The notes below the pieces were generated by a model, which was not told where the DNA came from, ran no database searches, and saw only the letters and a program-made list of their open reading frames with translations. Positions 41,261 through 49,292 of a stretch of DNA of 49,441 nucleotides are shown in pieces. Location of the stretch: contig JAFXUD010000019.1 in assembly GCA_017535315.1 (NCBI GenBank), forward strand, positions 1 to 49,441. The letters are read 5' to 3'. The position numbers were made by a program, and so were the translations under genes. Every line of letters begins with the position of its first letter. The stretch's first letter is position 1. Source of the stretch: Victivallales bacterium. Its GTDB lineage: Bacteria; Verrucomicrobiota; Lentisphaeria; Oligosphaerales; Oligosphaeraceae.

Positions 41261-42022
41261 ATGATTGCAAACTGTCTTATCACATTGTTTGTCATTCTCT
41301 TCTGTGCCATTTGCCATGGCGCAGATGCAGAGGCTTGTGTGCGTCTCTGCGAAGAGTTGAACAGGATACGACAAGGGGAACTGGATGCAAGGCAGCAGTG
41401 GAATGAACAGCGTCTGGCCATCGAGGGTGAACTTGCCGCAGCAAAAGCCTCCCTGGCGGATAGCCTGGTATCCTTTGCCGAGACGGAAAAGAAACTTGCG
41501 ACCAGCCATGAGCGCTTGAGGGAGACCGAGGCGGAGATTGCTCGTTTAAAGGGGAATTTGCAGGCATTTCTCCCACCAATTTGTAAGCTTGAAAAGGCGT
41601 TGCTTTCTCGTCGCCCCGCTTTGCCAGAGCCTTTGTCGAAAAAGCTGGCACCCTTGTTTACAAGGATGGAGACCCCATGCATATTGCCAGAACAGGTACC
41701 CGATAGGCTTGCGGATATTATTGCCGCCTATACTGAACTAAGCAATTTTGCGGCGACGGTAACGGTTTCGACAGTGCTTTTATCTGAGGATGACACTGTG
41801 CGCGAATATGATGCGCTTTATCTAGGGCTGACTGTTGCATATGCTCTCTCGCGTGATGGCAGTTCGGCTGCCTTTGGCGAACCTCTGGAAAAGGGGTGGG
41901 ATTGGAAATTTGACCCTGCTTGGAGAAAACCAATTGCCAAGGCGCTTGCCATTGCGGAAGGGAAGAACTCTGCTGAACTGGTGTCCTTGCCATTGAGAAT
42001 CCGAGAGGAGGGCACCAAATGA
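41261..42022 (+). CDS. DUF3450-family periplasmic coiled-coil protein of a TonB2-type system
   Basis: 253 residues. Signal peptide about 1-22 (IANCLITLFVILFCAICHGA), then an alpha-helical coiled coil about 25-110 (CEELNRIRQGELDARQQWNE, RLRETEAEIARLKG) and a C-terminal globular part ending in KGWDWKFDPAW. DUF3450 proteins stand first in ExbB/ExbD/TonB2 operons with TtpC. Start 41261 is chosen because it follows the terminator and opens the signal peptide; no Shine-Dalgarno is visible. A frame open to 41183 runs through the terminator. It overlaps the next gene by four bases. Confidence 0.82.
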   Translation: MIANCLITLFVILFCAICHGADAEACVRLCEELNRIRQGELDARQQWNEQRLAIEGELAAAKASLADSLVSFAETEKKLATSHERLRETEAEIARLKGNLQAFLPPICKLEKALLSRRPALPEPLSKKLAPLFTRMETPCILPEQVPDRLADIIAAYTELSNFAATVTVSTVLLSEDDTVREYDALYLGLTVAYALSRDGSSAAFGEPLEKGWDWKFDPAWRKPIAKALAIAEGKNSAELVSLPLRIREEGTK

Positions 42023-43308
42023 AACGCTTTTTCGTCATGCTCTTTTGCCTTGCTTTGCTTCTTGGCGCTGCAGAAGAAGAGGCGGAGAGGCGCCTTAAGG
42101 AAGAGATACAGACCGCAAAGCAAAGCCTGAACCAGACCCTTCAGGCAAATCAACTGGCCAAAAGCAAACTCCTTAATGATATTCAGAGTATTAAACTTAA
42201 GCAGAAGGAGGCTTTGGCGAAAAAAGCGAAAGATGAAGCTGAGAAGAATGAGTTGGATAACCAATTGCTAAATGCCCAGCAGGAACTGCAAAACTGGCGG
42301 GGCTTTTTGCAGCGCACCGAGCAGTTGCTGCAGGAGTTTCAGGCCTCACCTACTGAACAGCCTACGCAAGAAGAGTTGTTTGCCTCGCTGGAAAAAGAAC
42401 TCTTAGCCATTGGAAAGGCTAATGTGAAAGAGGGAACGGCATTGGATGAAAAAGGCATTGAACACTTTGGAACGTTTGCCGTTTTGGGTCCCTCTCTTTT
42501 TTTTCGCTCCAAAGATGGAATAACCTGCGGTCCCGCCGTGCATCGTACAAATAGCCTGTTGCCGATGGTGATGACGCGGCTCAGCAGTCGCGAACAGCGT
42601 GAATTGGCAAAGCTGTTCAATTATGAAGATGCTTTGCCACCTACCGATATTTCGCAGGGACAGGGACTCTACTTGCGTACGACGCAGGAGACATTTTTTC
42701 AGCATCTTGCCAAAGGCGGACCGATTATGATTCCAATCGCGCTGCTGGGCTTGCTCTCGCTCGTGTTTGGCCTTTTCAAAATTATCCAACTGCTTTTGTA
42801 TGTCCCATCTTGTATGCATCTGGAGATGGTGGACAGAATGGTCGCAGTCGCGTTGACTGGCAAAGAACAGGAGGCGGAGGACCTGGCAAAGAAGCTGCAT
42901 CCCTCCTTCCGTGCAATGGCATTGGCTGCACTGCAAAACAGAGAGGAAGACGAGGAGCATCTGGAGATGCGTATCTATGAGGCCTCCCTTGCATCGCAAT
43001 CCTCACTGGAACATTATCTGAGCATTCTCTCCGTCAGCGCAAGTGCCGCGCCCCTTCTGGGACTGCTTGGTACTGTCACGGGCATGATCCACACGTTCAG
43101 GCTTATTACGATGTTTGGCACAGGCGATGCCAAGCTTCTTTCTGGTGGCATCTCCGAGGCCCTTGTCACCACGGAGGCAGGACTGATAGTTGCTATTCCT
43201 GCGCTGCTGATTCATGTTTGGTGCTTGCGTCGGGTACGGCGCAATGTCTCCTTGTGCAAGCAGGCGGCTCTCTGCCTGCTAAGACTGGCAAAAGGCAGCA
43301 GGAGGTGA
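42019..43308 (+). CDS. TtpC-like MotA/TolQ/ExbB proton-channel protein with coiled-coil N-terminus
   Basis: 429 residues. Signal peptide (1-18, ending LLGAA), then a coiled coil about 19-110 (EEEAERRLKEEIQTAKQSLN, LKQKEALAKKAKDEAEKNEL) and a periplasmic globular region. The MotA/TolQ/ExbB channel domain begins with GGPIMIPIALLGLLSLVFGL and continues with SASAAPLLGLLGTVTGMIH and GISEALVTTEAGLIVAIPAL. TtpC of Vibrio TonB2 systems has the same architecture and links TonB2 to ExbB2D2. Overlaps the DUF3450 stop (ATGA) and is followed 2 bases later by exbB. Confidence 0.88.
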   Translation: MKRFFVMLFCLALLLGAAEEEAERRLKEEIQTAKQSLNQTLQANQLAKSKLLNDIQSIKLKQKEALAKKAKDEAEKNELDNQLLNAQQELQNWRGFLQRTEQLLQEFQASPTEQPTQEELFASLEKELLAIGKANVKEGTALDEKGIEHFGTFAVLGPSLFFRSKDGITCGPAVHRTNSLLPMVMTRLSSREQRELAKLFNYEDALPPTDISQGQGLYLRTTQETFFQHLAKGGPIMIPIALLGLLSLVFGLFKIIQLLLYVPSCMHLEMVDRMVAVALTGKEQEAEDLAKKLHPSFRAMALAALQNREEDEEHLEMRIYEASLASQSSLEHYLSILSVSASAAPLLGLLGTVTGMIHTFRLITMFGTGDAKLLSGGISEALVTTEAGLIVAIPALLIHVWCLRRVRRNVSLCKQAALCLLRLAKGSRR

Positions 43309-43310
43309 CG

Positions 43311-43760
43311 ATGCTGTCTGGCGCATTTTTTCAGCGGACTATGGCGTCTTTCATGGCAGGCGGTGCTTTGATGTTCCCGATAGCCATCGTGGCATTTGCC
43401 ATCTGGATGGTGTATGTATGGGGGTATATGCGGTTGCGCCATATTCGAAGACAGACGGAGATATCCGCGTTGGAGTTGGATGAACTGGCATCATTCTTTG
43501 AGTACCTGCGGGGGCTGGTTGCCGTCGCGCCGCTGCTTGGGTTGCTGGGGACTGTTCTGGGAATGATTGAAACCTTTCAGGCACTGGTTTATGGTGGTGT
43601 CGAAATGACAACGAGGCTTGCGGACGGCATCCACGTGGCCCTTTACACCACGCAGGCAGGCCTGTTCTCCGCCTTGCCTGGTTTGGTTGCATTGACGCAT
43701 CTGGGGCATATCTATCGTGGCATCTACAAAAAACACTATGGAACAGGGGTGCCGAGATGA
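43311..43760 (+). CDS. exbB: ExbB-type proton-channel subunit (short, ExbB2)
   Basis: 149 residues, three hydrophobic segments: FMAGGALMFPIAIVAFAIWM, VAVAPLLGLLGTVLGMIETF and ADGIHVALYTTQAGLFSALP. It forms, with ExbD, the proton-driven motor that energises TonB. The ATG at 43311 has GGAGG 5 bases upstream; a longer frame to 43218 overlaps the preceding gene and is unlikely. Overlaps the exbD start by 4 bases. Confidence 0.9.
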   Translation: MLSGAFFQRTMASFMAGGALMFPIAIVAFAIWMVYVWGYMRLRHIRRQTEISALELDELASFFEYLRGLVAVAPLLGLLGTVLGMIETFQALVYGGVEMTTRLADGIHVALYTTQAGLFSALPGLVALTHLGHIYRGIYKKHYGTGVPR

Positions 43761-44170
43761 AATACTTTGCAGACAAGGAGGAAACTGACCTTCAAAAGGC
43801 GGAGGTCAATATGTCGCCGCTGATTGACATGACCTTTCTACTGCTTATTTTCTTCATGGTCACGGCTGTCTTTGTACAGGAGAGCGGCGTCAAGGTCAAT
43901 AAGCCGCGTGCCGCAACGGCGGAGATTGCTGCAACAGAGAATCTTCTGATTGCCTTGACGAAGGACGGGCGCATCCATTACGGTGGGCAGGAAATATCTT
44001 CCGTGCAATTGCCTGCCATCGTGAAAAAGGCCATGCAGGGCAAAACACAGCCTGTGCTCATTATGGCGGATGATGGCGCTCCGACAGGGAGCCTGGTGCG
44101 CGTCATTGACTTATGCAGGTCGGGCGGTGCTGTGGAGGTCAATGTTGCCGCTACCCGAGAACAGCCATGA
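43757..44170 (+). CDS. exbD: ExbD-type biopolymer transport protein
   Basis: 137 residues, one N-terminal membrane helix NMSPLIDMTFLLLIFFMVTA with the conserved, proton-bearing aspartate in PLIDM, then a periplasmic domain. Translationally coupled to exbB (overlap ATGA) and to tonB. Confidence 0.92.
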   Translation: MKYFADKEETDLQKAEVNMSPLIDMTFLLLIFFMVTAVFVQESGVKVNKPRAATAEIAATENLLIALTKDGRIHYGGQEISSVQLPAIVKKAMQGKTQPVLIMADDGAPTGSLVRVIDLCRSGGAVEVNVAATREQP

Positions 44171-44910
44171 GCAAGCCTGGAACATTCTTTCGCGCTGAGG
44201 TTTCAAAATCAGCAATTCTTGCGATTGTGCTTGCAGCGCTTGTCTTAACTGCTATCACAATGTTTTTGCTGCCCGCATTGGACTCCTTTTCGACACAGCA
44301 TGTTGAGCCGCTGGAATACCGCCCTGTCAATGTGGTTGCTCTGCCTCCAAAAGTTCCACCGAAGCCGCTCTTGAAGCCGCCAACGGAGCATCTTCCTGAA
44401 AACACGCCCTCGAAAATAGAGGTATTGAAGCCGCATCTGGAAGAAAAAAACTTGCTGCGTCACAAGCCGACACTGCCCATTCGTACTGATTTTGCAATCC
44501 CTGAACCTGTCCCTGATTTGTCACTGGCTCTTCAGGTATCCTTGGAGCCAGAACCGCTTCCCACGGTAAATGAAGTGCCTGGCTTCAATGTCGAACCTGT
44601 TGAGGAGGGAATGACGTTTGACAGTGACGAGGTGGATGCTGCTCCTGAAACTCTTTTTTGTCCACGTCCCCAGTTCCCCTATCGTGCAAAAATCAAGGGT
44701 GTGAACGGAACCGTTCGCGTTGCCTTTACCGTCATGGAAAACGGCAATACGGATTCAGTGGATATACTTGCAGCAGAGCCGCCTGGATATTTCGAGGAGG
44801 CTGCGCGTGCTGCCATCCTGAAGTGGCGTTTCAAGCCAGGTCAAAAGCAGGGAAAAACGGTTCGAACACGGGTGAAAACCACTATTGAGTTCAAACTGCT
44901 TGACGAGTGA
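44167..44910 (+). CDS. tonB: TonB energy-transducing protein
   Basis: 247 residues. N-terminal membrane helix at about 13-38, proline-rich linker (LPPKVPPKPLLKPPTEHLP) and C-terminal TonB domain (PQFPYRAKIKGVNGTVRVAF, ILKWRFKPGQKQGKTVRTRV). The ATG overlaps the exbD stop. It spans the periplasm to energise outer-membrane receptors; no TonB-dependent receptor is in the window. No terminator is seen; a hairpin element begins 33 bases later. Confidence 0.92.
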   Translation: MSKPGTFFRAEVSKSAILAIVLAALVLTAITMFLLPALDSFSTQHVEPLEYRPVNVVALPPKVPPKPLLKPPTEHLPENTPSKIEVLKPHLEEKNLLRHKPTLPIRTDFAIPEPVPDLSLALQVSLEPEPLPTVNEVPGFNVEPVEEGMTFDSDEVDAAPETLFCPRPQFPYRAKIKGVNGTVRVAFTVMENGNTDSVDILAAEPPGYFEEAARAAILKWRFKPGQKQGKTVRTRVKTTIEFKLLDE

Positions 44911-44942
44911 AGGTTGCTGTATGATAAAATGTGGTAGCCTTA

Positions 44943-45146
44943 TTTCATCGCTATGTTCCCTAAGAGGGTTGTTTAGCGTAGGCCGCGAAGCGGCCATCGC
45001 ACGGAGTGCGCGACAATCGTAGCCCAATGCAAGCGCCCGTAGGGCGCGCAGCATTGGGGAAGGCCGCCCTCCTGACTTCGCGCCAGCAAGGGCGCAACAA
45101 AAAAACGTTGCCGTTACCTACCCTCTTGGGGAACAGAGCGTATTTC
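44943..45146. repeat. TIR-bounded hairpin element F (204 bp)
   Basis: Ends TTTCATCGCTATGTTCCC (44943 onward) and, at the other side, the reverse complement of GAAATACGCTCTGTTCCCC (to 45146) give an inverted repeat continuing through AAGAGGGT. Inside are GGCCGC-GAA-GCGGCC, a stem beginning GTAGCCCAATGC that encloses GCGCCCGTAGGGCGC, and GCGCCAGCAAGGGCGC. The order of stems is the same as in elements A-E, but the sequence differs: a second family. With element E it fills the 445-base gap after tonB. Confidence 0.75.
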
Positions 45147-45352
45147 AATTATTGGAAATTATTCAGAGGGGTAAGCCGCGTTAGCGGCGACAAGAATTTA
45201 GCCGTGGGTGGAGCGAGCGCCTTTGGCGCGAGCGAAACCCACGGGCAGGTGAATTCCCCTAGTTCCTTTGCGACTTGCCGCGTAGCGAAGCGAAGCGGCA
45301 TGGTGCAGAAAAACTAGCACCTGTGTCAATCTGAATAGTTACCAAACAATTG
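45146..45352 (+). repeat. TIR-bounded hairpin element E (207 bp)
   Basis: Ends CAATTATTGGAAATTATTCAG (45146-45166) and CTGAATAGTTACCAAACAATTG (45331-45352). The core is GCCGCGTTAGCGGC, CCGTGGGT...ACCCACGG enclosing GAGCGCCTTTGGCGCGAGC, and TTGCGACTTGCCGC.../GGCATGGTGCA. Closest relative is element B. Abuts element F and ends 4 bases before the end of the kinase gene. Confidence 0.82.
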
Positions 45353-45355
45353 GAA

Positions 45356-46396
45356 TTACAGGCGCATCTTTACGGCATCCATCTTGAAGCGCATTATTCT
45401 GCTGGCAGCCTTTTCTTTCCCGTGGAGGATTTCAAGCATTCTGATGGTCTGCCCGTATGTTTGGGGCTTGTATGAACGCCTAATCTCCGCCTGGGGAATA
45501 TGCTTTTTGATGACGTTGCAGAAACTTTCATAGACGATGTCGGAACGAAGCAGGATGCTTCCGCTTACGATGACGGGGAGGGTAGCCAACTTGTCCACAC
45601 CTGTATATCGTACTCCCCGCACGATGTTGACGGCCGCTTCTTCCCCTGCTTTCTCAAGGTTTTCTCTGGCGATTGCGCTTTCTTGTCTGGCGCATTTGTC
45701 GCACAATTTTGCGAGCGAGGCTACGAATGAACGGTCATGACGTCTCAAGAAAATGCGAACAATATCCCAGGATGGAGTTCTTGCACGTTCAACTGCTGGC
45801 TTTTCTCCCATTTTAATCATCTGTTCTTCGAGATACGAAAGAATTTCACTGGTTTCCCACATCAATTCTGCAGTGAACATCTGTTCACGGAGGATGTTTC
45901 GCACGAAATTGTATCCGATATAGACACCGCCGCCCCAGTCGCCGCATATTGGACCAAGGGCATCTACGATGAAGGGTGGCTCGCCCTCCTTGTAAATCAT
46001 CGTGGTGGCACCTGTGCCAAGGATGCAGCAGACGCCCACTTTGCAGTCCTCTGCGACCATGATGCCATCTTCTTCGGAGAGGTTGATGGGGCAGACGCAT
46101 CGGATGCCGCGCGAAGTGAATATGCTTTCATCGTAATTGAAGCCTGTATAGATGATATGCACTACCTGCGGCGAGAGTCCCTCCAGTCCTTTGGTTAAGC
46201 AGTAGTTGCCCATCTCTACGGAGCGTCCTCCCCCCCTGGTTGGTGCCTTTTCCCCCATAACCGATGCAGGGACGCTGTGGATGTCCTCCTGCACGCGCTT
46301 GAGAATCGCCCCGCTTTCTGCATCAACCAGCAGGAGGTCGCCTTTGGTACCTCCGAAGTCCGCGGCTATGATGATGTTTTGGGCAGTTGAATGCAT
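45356..46396 (-). CDS. BadF/BadG-type ATPase, probable N-acetylhexosamine kinase
   Basis: 346 residues. ASKHA fold with phosphate loop IIIAADFGGTKGDLLLVD, CILGTGATTMIY and GDWGGGVYIGYNFV, which match eukaryotic-type N-acetylglucosamine kinases of the BadF/BadG/BcrA/BcrD family. Would phosphorylate an amino sugar. Downstream of two SIS-domain genes on the same strand, which suggests a small amino-sugar phosphate module together with NagB. No ribosome-binding site evident upstream of ATG 46396, where a GGGAC array lies in the gap. Confidence 0.8.
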   Translation of the reverse strand: MHSTAQNIIIAADFGGTKGDLLLVDAESGAILKRVQEDIHSVPASVMGEKAPTRGGGRSVEMGNYCLTKGLEGLSPQVVHIIYTGFNYDESIFTSRGIRCVCPINLSEEDGIMVAEDCKVGVCCILGTGATTMIYKEGEPPFIVDALGPICGDWGGGVYIGYNFVRNILREQMFTAELMWETSEILSYLEEQMIKMGEKPAVERARTPSWDIVRIFLRRHDRSFVASLAKLCDKCARQESAIARENLEKAGEEAAVNIVRGVRYTGVDKLATLPVIVSGSILLRSDIVYESFCNVIKKHIPQAEIRRSYKPQTYGQTIRMLEILHGKEKAASRIMRFKMDAVKMRL

Positions 46397-46415
46397 GGCG
46401 TATCGTATGTGCGAA

Positions 46416-46466
46416 GCCTCTCGTCGCTCTTGTTGTCCCTCTCGTCCCTCAAGTCTCTCTCGTCCC
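46416..46466 (-). repeat. GGGAC-type 9-bp-period array, copy 1
   Basis: On the minus strand: GGGACGAGA, GAGACTTGA, GGGACGAGA, GGGACAACA, then a shifted AGAGCGACGAGAGG. The GGGAC/GAGAC starts are 9 bases apart. Lies in the gap between the second SIS gene and the kinase. It shares GGGACTTGAGGGAC-like units with 49410-49441. Confidence 0.7.
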
Positions 46467-46467
46467 T

Positions 46468-47208
46468 TTAATTCATATAGAAAATGCGAGAAGTGTTTTC
46501 CTTGAGTTTTCTGGCGTTGAACTCGTCGCCGCCATCCTGGTTGGCGCTCATGAAGACGGGTGGTTCGTAGCCTGCCTTCACCAGCAGCTGCACGGTTTCG
46601 GCAATGACGGCGTTCATGCAGGCGCAGCCGCCGACTGTGGAGACGGGGCCGACGCGCTGCGGAAATCCATCGATCTCGCCGACTGCATCTCCGTATGGTG
46701 CTCCGTTGTCCAGCACGATTTCTGCCAGGTCCGAGAGTTTCTTTCCGCTGGGGTGTCGGCTTGTCACCTTGCCAGAGTAGTCGCTTGATGTAAGGGCCAC
46801 CACGTGGATGCCTTTTTCTACGGCGGCCAACGCCATGTCGATGACGATGGCGTTTCTCCCCGATGTTGAGGTGAGCAGAAGCACATCCCCTTTCCGTGCA
46901 GGGGAGTGCCCCAGCAGTACACGCCCGAAATCAGGCAGGCGTTCCAGTTGGCTTGTGAGCGTCATCGGGCGTACAGCGAGATTCATACCGTAGGGCTGGA
47001 TTGGATTCACCAGCATCAGGCCGCCAGAACGATACACCAATTCCTCCGTCATGATGAAGGAGTGGCTGGCCCCAAAGGAAAAGATGCCCTGCCCAGCCAT
47101 AATGGATTTGGCTATCAGGCTGGCCGCTTTTTTTATCAGGGAAAGTCCCTCGCGAACTTTTGCTAGAGCCTGCTCGGCACCAGCAAGATAGGATTCAGCG
47201 CCATTCAT
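46468..47208 (-). CDS. SIS-domain sugar isomerase-like protein 2
   Basis: 246 residues with one SIS domain. The serine/threonine phosphate-binding stretches are FGASHSF and TSTSGRNAIVIDM. Ends with VSTVGGCACMNAVIAE and MSANQDGGDEFNARKL. Related to UPF0309-type SIS proteins. Its start overlaps by one base the stop of its paralogue (TGATG). The two share HPSGKKL/HPSGKSL, DGGDE/REGGREAYN and PYGDA. Substrate unknown; an amino-sugar phosphate is the usual SIS ligand. Confidence 0.82.
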   Translation of the reverse strand: MNGAESYLAGAEQALAKVREGLSLIKKAASLIAKSIMAGQGIFSFGASHSFIMTEELVYRSGGLMLVNPIQPYGMNLAVRPMTLTSQLERLPDFGRVLLGHSPARKGDVLLLTSTSGRNAIVIDMALAAVEKGIHVVALTSSDYSGKVTSRHPSGKKLSDLAEIVLDNGAPYGDAVGEIDGFPQRVGPVSTVGGCACMNAVIAETVQLLVKAGYEPPVFMSANQDGGDEFNARKLKENTSRIFYMN

Positions 47209-47948
47209 CAGTAGCCTCGCTTGTTCAGCAGTTCATGTGCCCGATTGTAGGCTTCCCTTCCGCCTTCGCGGTTGACGCTGAGAAATACCGCAGGCTTCTT
47301 GTCATCAGGCAAAGTCCCCATGAGCTCCATGACGCGCCCCCAGAGCATCCACCCCGTGATGTCCTCGCTGATGCCTGACATGGGAACCAAGTTGTTTTCA
47401 TAGCCATTGATGGCAATTCCCGCATCGCCGTAGGGTGTCATCAGGTCAATGACCCAGTCTGCGCATTGATAGAGGCTTTTGCCTGACGGATGGGAGGAGG
47501 GGGTCTGCTTGGCATATTCCATGGAGGTCATGGCAATCACCTTCATGCCGATGGCACGGCAGGCCAGCGCAGTTTCAATGGGGCGAACGTTGTGTCCTGA
47601 AACCGAGCAGGTGATGATGATGTCCCCCTCGCGCATATTGCTGGCATTGACTGCGGCGCGTGTCAGGGCAATCTCGTTGTTGGCCCTGGCTCCAGGCCTG
47701 TTCTGTCCGCAGGTGGGCATGGCGTTGTTCAAATTGAGTTCCCAGGCGAAGAGCCTGACGTTTCCGAGACCGCCTGCCCTGTTGTAGAAATCCCCCTGCA
47801 TACCGTGTCCAATCGCCGAACAAAACACATAATGTCCTGTCTGCATGGCATCGGCTATGGCTTTGGCTGCCAGATCAATCACAGGCCTGTTGGCCTGCAG
47901 CTTTGCCAGTTGTTCTGCAACTTTCGCCTGATAATCATCAAAAAACAT
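47208..47948 (-). CDS. SIS-domain sugar isomerase-like protein 1
   Basis: 246 residues. CSAIGHGMQGDFYNRAGG and TCSVSGHNVRPIETAL correspond to the SIS phosphate-binding loops of its paralogue. GAGGAG lies 7 bases before the ATG at 47948. The two copies have equal length and clear but moderate identity, so they duplicated long ago and probably form a heteromer. No catalytic residue of a known isomerase is evident. Confidence 0.82.
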   Translation of the reverse strand: MFFDDYQAKVAEQLAKLQANRPVIDLAAKAIADAMQTGHYVFCSAIGHGMQGDFYNRAGGLGNVRLFAWELNLNNAMPTCGQNRPGARANNEIALTRAAVNASNMREGDIIITCSVSGHNVRPIETALACRAIGMKVIAMTSMEYAKQTPSSHPSGKSLYQCADWVIDLMTPYGDAGIAINGYENNLVPMSGISEDITGWMLWGRVMELMGTLPDDKKPAVFLSVNREGGREAYNRAHELLNKRGY

Positions 47949-47960
47949 CTTTGTTCTCCT

Positions 47961-47986
47961 CTATATGATGGCACTATATGATGGCA
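47961..47986. repeat. 13-bp tandem duplication upstream of the SIS genes
   Basis: CTATATGATGGCA occurs twice in a row, 13 bases upstream of the SIS 1 start. TATATGAT might also serve as a weak -10 region. Confidence 0.8.
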
Positions 47987-48028
47987 CTTTGCCAGCTAAT
48001 CGGGGTGATTTCTAAAAAAACTCAATCG

Positions 48029-49183
48029 TTAATTTTTTATACCAAGAAGCTTCTTGAATTTTCTAAGGAACTGGTCAAGCGAGAAATTCTCCTGGATGAG
48101 TTTATATCCATTTGCCCCCATTTCCTGGCGCAGTTCTGGGGCTCCTAGAAGTTTTTCAACGGACGTTGCCATTGCGTTTATGTCATGGTTGCTTTCAGTG
48201 AAGCCGTTGATGCCATTTTGCAAGGCCTCTGCCAGGCCTCTGCTAGGCGACGAGACGACTGGGAGGCCCCATGCCGCACACTCGGCTACCTCAAGGCTGT
48301 AAGGTTCAAGGGGGCTAAGGGGAATCAGGGCGATGTCTGCATGGAGATAATAATCTTCGGGTTGTGACAGCGCATGGAATCTAACCTTGTCCTCTAGATT
48401 CATCTTGTTGACCGATTTCTCCAAAATGGATTTATACTGGCCATCTCCTACGATGGTGGCTTGGAATGAATGATGCAGCCTGGAAAGCACCTTGAGAAAC
48501 GCTTCGAGATTTTTGCCGCCATCCAGTTGACTGATGAAAAGAATCATGGGGGGGGAGGTGTTTTCTCGCACTGGCATTTTCTCAGGTGTGCTGACATAAG
48601 GAAAAATCACGTTCAGTCGATTGGGCGCGAAGCCATTGAAAAGGAGATTGTCCCGCAGAAAGCGCGAAAGGACCACTGTATGTTGATACCTGCGCATGAC
48701 ATCCAGCCTATCCTGGAAGAAGGTTATTTTTTCATTGATTTCCGCAACTAGTCCATGTTTCCATGTGAATGGAGGCTGCATCATGGCGCAGATGCTGCAT
48801 GTCTGGCTTTTGTATTTTCGATCACAGCCTTTGTTGGTGATGGGAAGAGATTTTGTGAAGCGAGGGCAGTAGTACTCGTGGTCATGCACAAAGAGAGTTG
48901 CCCGTTCGTTGAATTGTTTTTGAAATCTGATATGGTAATCCAGGCTGGAGACCTTGTGAATGCAGGCTAGATCAAACTCGTCTTCAGGCAAGTTGTCAGG
49001 GGCGTATATTCCATCAAAAGCAGTTTGAAATAGTTGTGCTCCAGGAAACTTTGTGAAAAATGCTCCATAGACTTTTGCCCCATGTTTTCTTAGGGTATTC
49101 GCTGTCTGGTAGAGGTATCGCTCTACCCGACCCGAAAATCCCGCATTCTGGGATACAAACAGTATTTTCTTTCCTTGAAGCAT
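48029..49183 (-). CDS. Family 4 (GT-B) glycosyltransferase
   Basis: 384 residues. The acceptor domain starts with KKILFVSQNAGFSGRVERYL. The middle carries NRLNVIFPYVS, then MILFISQLDGGKNLEAFLKV and the sugar-nucleotide domain PLEPYSLEVAECAAWGLPVV, with the E-x7-E motif present as E-(VAECAAW)-like spacing. A Cys-rich stretch (CDRKYKSQTCSICAMM) in the N-terminal half is unusual. ATG 49183 gives the natural N-terminus; a frame open to 49270 has no ribosome-binding site. Probably makes a surface glycan. Confidence 0.85.
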   Translation of the reverse strand: MLQGKKILFVSQNAGFSGRVERYLYQTANTLRKHGAKVYGAFFTKFPGAQLFQTAFDGIYAPDNLPEDEFDLACIHKVSSLDYHIRFQKQFNERATLFVHDHEYYCPRFTKSLPITNKGCDRKYKSQTCSICAMMQPPFTWKHGLVAEINEKITFFQDRLDVMRRYQHTVVLSRFLRDNLLFNGFAPNRLNVIFPYVSTPEKMPVRENTSPPMILFISQLDGGKNLEAFLKVLSRLHHSFQATIVGDGQYKSILEKSVNKMNLEDKVRFHALSQPEDYYLHADIALIPLSPLEPYSLEVAECAAWGLPVVSSPSRGLAEALQNGINGFTESNHDINAMATSVEKLLGAPELRQEMGANGYKLIQENFSLDQFLRKFKKLLGIKN

Positions 49184-49292
49184 TGAGGGAATCTTTTGAC
49201 GAGTTCCTTTCCTAATAATAATGAGACTATCCTTATAACATACAAGAGCCCCACACCATTTCAAGTACATTGGCTAAAAAAAGAATTTCCAA

